Shown here: positions 62,274-64,000 of the stretch, one piece after another | Position numbering within the stretch: the first letter of the stretch is position 1 | Layout of the letters: each line of letters opens with the position of its first letter | NCBI RefSeq assembly: GCF_031157315.1 | Contig: NZ_JAVIFU010000012.1 | Location: forward strand, 62,001 to 126,000 | Reading direction: 5' to 3' | Length of the DNA: 64,000 bases | Source of the DNA: Paenibacillus sp. LHD-38 | GTDB taxonomy: Bacteria > Bacillota > Bacilli > Paenibacillales > Paenibacillaceae | Program-made: the position numbers and the translations under genes | Notes under the pieces: generated by a model | Told to the model about the DNA's origin: nothing | Seen by the model: the letters and a program-made list of their open reading frames with translations, nothing else | Database searches by the model: none

Positions 62274-63311
62274 CTAAGCTTTTGGAATTTTCAACACCGT
62301 ACCGGCTTTTACATCATCAATATTTACAATATGATTGTAACCCGCAATGAACTTCACATATTTGTCGGAGCCGTAATAGATTTTGGAGATGCTGTAGAGC
62401 GTCTCGCCACTCTTTACGGTATGAACGGAAGTCTCGTAATCGGGTAAATTTTCTACTGCACCATTTTCTTCATCTAGCTTATAATTTTTCAGGGACGGAA
62501 TAAGGAGGTTGGTGCCTGCTTTCAAGCCTACATTTTTATCAAGCTTGTTTTCTTTCGCAATATAATCCACATATTCCGCCGATTTGTAAAACATTCTGGA
62601 AACACCTGACAGAGTATCGCCTACTTGGATCAGATAGGTAGCCGGCAAATTAATTTTCGAATAGTCTTTGGTTCCCTGCTGGCTGCCATCTATAGAGCCG
62701 GCTGTTGATGACAATACTGGGATCTTAAGCGTATCTCCTGCTTTCATATCATTAATAAACACGATATGGTTATACTCTGCAACCAGCGCATAATGCTCCT
62801 TAGATTGATAGAACTTCTCGGATATCAATCTTAGCGTATCGCCTTTTTGGACAACATAGGTGGTTGGAAGCTTCACCGTTTTAGAAGGGGCTTCCGTTGA
62901 TTTATTGCCATTATCCTTTTTTTCTTGCGTTGGTTGTTCTGTCTGTGCAGGTTTAGTAGTTTCCGTCGGCTTATCACCTTCTTTGACCGTTGTGTTGGAT
63001 GCAGTAGGAGCAGGCTCTTCCGTCACATCTTTGTATTCCTCTGTAGACTCTAGTTCCTCTCCGTTGTCAAGGGTTCTGTTTGAGATGGAGTCATCTGCCA
63101 AAGGCGCGTTTCCGCTATTCCCATTATTAAGGGAATCCGAAGCAGCAAGCGGAAGCTTAGAATCAACTTTATTCATATATTTACCGTACAATGCTCCGCA
63201 AATACCAACAAAAATGATGACTATCGCCAGATAGATTATGAGATTTGTTTGCTTTAAAGATGCCAGACGGCCTTTGGAACGGTTGCTTCTGCGTGTGCTT
63301 CTCTTATTCAA
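62274..63311 (-). CDS. Membrane-anchored protein with three LysM domains
   Basis: A 345-residue protein. A basic cytoplasmic N-terminus (NKRSTRRSNRSKGR), one membrane helix (LIIYLAIVIIFVGICGALYG), a low-complexity Glu/Thr/Pro/Lys linker (about 65-150) and three LysM modules that bind GlcNAc-containing glycan: YVVQKGDTLRLISEKFY, YLIQVGDTLSGVSRMFY and HTVKSGETLYSISKIYY. There is no catalytic domain. TTG 63311 lies 11 nt after AAAGGAG; a TTG at 63338 is the longer option. Likely a cell-wall-tethered structural or assembly factor. Confidence 0.87.
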   Translation of the reverse strand: MNKRSTRRSNRSKGRLASLKQTNLIIYLAIVIIFVGICGALYGKYMNKVDSKLPLAASDSLNNGNSGNAPLADDSISNRTLDNGEELESTEEYKDVTEEPAPTASNTTVKEGDKPTETTKPAQTEQPTQEKKDNGNKSTEAPSKTVKLPTTYVVQKGDTLRLISEKFYQSKEHYALVAEYNHIVFINDMKAGDTLKIPVLSSTAGSIDGSQQGTKDYSKINLPATYLIQVGDTLSGVSRMFYKSAEYVDYIAKENKLDKNVGLKAGTNLLIPSLKNYKLDEENGAVENLPDYETSVHTVKSGETLYSISKIYYGSDKYVKFIAGYNHIVNIDDVKAGTVLKIPKA

Positions 63312-63621
63312 AACGTAATCTTCTCCTTTGTTCCTCAACTTAATCCTATTCTATCGGACTTATAGAACCCTATGGAATGGGCCTAAACAGCCAATTAATT
63401 AGTACCGAAAAATTCTCAGTATGTAATAGTGCTGTAGTGGCCTGCTCTTTTTATAATGCTAACGGGCAGGATGGTTTAATGAAAACACGTCCTAACTACC
63501 TTTCTTGGGTTCGCATCGCTGTTCATTTTCCTTTATTTATCGTAACGCTATGCCCGCACGCTGCCAAAGAGCCGCCCCGCGTCGAAAGACGGGTGCGGCC
63601 CTTCTCACTTCCCAACCATCC
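63312..63621. other. Gap containing the compositional break
   Basis: No gene recognised in about 310 bp. From about 63545 the sequence turns GC-rich. An imperfect GC-rich stem (GCCGCCCCGCGTC with GACGGGTGCGGC, 63575-63604) may terminate the minus-strand gene ending at 63622. Confidence 0.4.
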
Positions 63622-63963
63622 TCACAGCATCCGCCGCAAAAAGAGCATCACGCCAACCAGAACCGCCAGCAGGAGCAGCAGACCGGCGAACCGCTTGTCC
63701 GCTCTGCCCCGGCGCAGGCAGAGTAGGGCTTCAATCCCCGTCACGGCCATGGCTGTGTGCAGAATCGTATCGATCACCGGCAACAGCAGCAGGTAGGCTG
63801 CATACAGTCCGCCCAGCTGAATCGCGATGAGCATTAGAGGCAAGGAGAGCAGCAGCCCGCCAAGCTTCACCTTGAGCGGCCAGCCCTTCCGGTACGCCCA
63901 CAGCTCGGACGTGCCGCGTCCGGCGAACAGTACCGCATACATGATAAAGTGGAAGGTGCTCAC
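63622..63963 (-). CDS. Small polytopic membrane protein
   Basis: 113 residues with three or four hydrophobic segments (STFHFIMYAVLFAG; LGGLLLSLPLMLIAIQLGGLYAAYLLLLPVIDTIL; FAGLLLLLAVLVGVMLFL) and basic connecting loops (CLRRGRADKRF). I recognise no family. GTG 63963 overlaps the stop of an upstream minus-strand gene (GTGA), implying co-translation. Base composition is far more GC-rich than the rest of the window, including the LysM gene beside it. Confidence 0.6.
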   Translation of the reverse strand: MSTFHFIMYAVLFAGRGTSELWAYRKGWPLKVKLGGLLLSLPLMLIAIQLGGLYAAYLLLLPVIDTILHTAMAVTGIEALLCLRRGRADKRFAGLLLLLAVLVGVMLFLRRML

Positions 63964-64000
63964 AAAATGCCGAGGCGCTTCAAGGCTTCCAGCGTGACCG
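63960..64000 (-). CDS. C-terminal end of an unidentified gene (partial)
   Basis: The last 12 codons in frame read VTLEALKRLGIL followed by TGA at 63962-63960, overlapping the GTG of the next gene. Too short to identify. Confidence 0.45.
   Translation of the reverse strand, partial: VTLEALKRLGIL

Noticed and set aside
63377..63796. 139-codon plus-strand frame
   Set aside because: Crosses the compositional break, is Arg/Ser-rich and antisense to a convincing membrane protein gene.

Overview
The window looks like a chromosomal stretch of a Paenibacillus-type member of the Bacillales. Support: strong AGGAGG-type ribosome binding sites, frequent TTG/GTG starts, mid-40s G+C, Bacillus-style puc purine genes, TmrB-, YfiT- and DUF6376-like proteins, and Gram-positive regulators (HxlR, BlaI, Fur, MerR and LexA-type sites). 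No rRNA, tRNA, CRISPR array, prophage or intact insertion sequence was seen.

Layout. 0-10.7 kb: the first codons of a divergent TetR regulator, an MMPL exporter, a TIMP-like membrane-anchored protein, a permease, a small lipoprotein, a SulP transporter, a DedA protein, then a DHA2 multidrug exporter with a serine hydrolase. 11.0-26.5 kb: one co-directional purine-salvage and catabolism locus. It holds an amidohydrolase deaminase, XdhC and a MobA-like Mo-cofactor cytidylyltransferase, a BMP-type ABC importer (binding protein, ATPase, two permeases), three-subunit xanthine dehydrogenase, a CDA-fold guanine deaminase, OHCU decarboxylase, uricase, hydroxyisourate hydrolase and adenosine deaminase. 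Together these import purines, deaminate them, oxidise (hypo)xanthine to urate and convert urate to allantoin. No allantoinase, nucleoside phosphorylase or dedicated regulator lies in the window.

26.5-47.3 kb: an accessory region of small one- or two-gene units (TmrB-like, FabI, NagZ lipoprotein, a bicupin of the oxalate decarboxylase family, HxlR/MFS/aldo-keto reductase, NUDIX, eukaryotic-type HisA, an APH-like kinase with a nucleotidyltransferase-like partner, GNATs, HAD, a YfiT fusion, a Fur-controlled iron-binding lipoprotein, IMPase, ZIP, nucleoside hydrolase) with several gene remnants (ADP-ribosylglycohydrolase, DinB, YjbR). 47.3-54.7 kb: an unlisted 46-codon gene beside two LexA-like boxes, a BlaI/M56 peptidase/DUF3105 unit with two BlaI-type operators, and a decaying cluster (frameshifted aldo-keto reductase, MFS gene with one nonsense codon, gutted zinc alcohol dehydrogenase) in which two genes follow near-identical MerR-type promoters. 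54.9-62.1 kb: a pentose-phosphate/glycolysis operon zwf-tkt-tal-pgi-gnd. 62.2-64 kb: a three-LysM protein, then an abrupt change to GC-rich sequence with a small membrane protein.

The most unusual signal is an interspersed element of about 105 bp, present in four copies plus a reduced tandem copy. It folds into an AT-rich hairpin followed by a GC-richer hairpin, and the arms show compensatory changes between copies. One copy lies inside the pentose-phosphate operon and supplies the last codons and stop of tkt.
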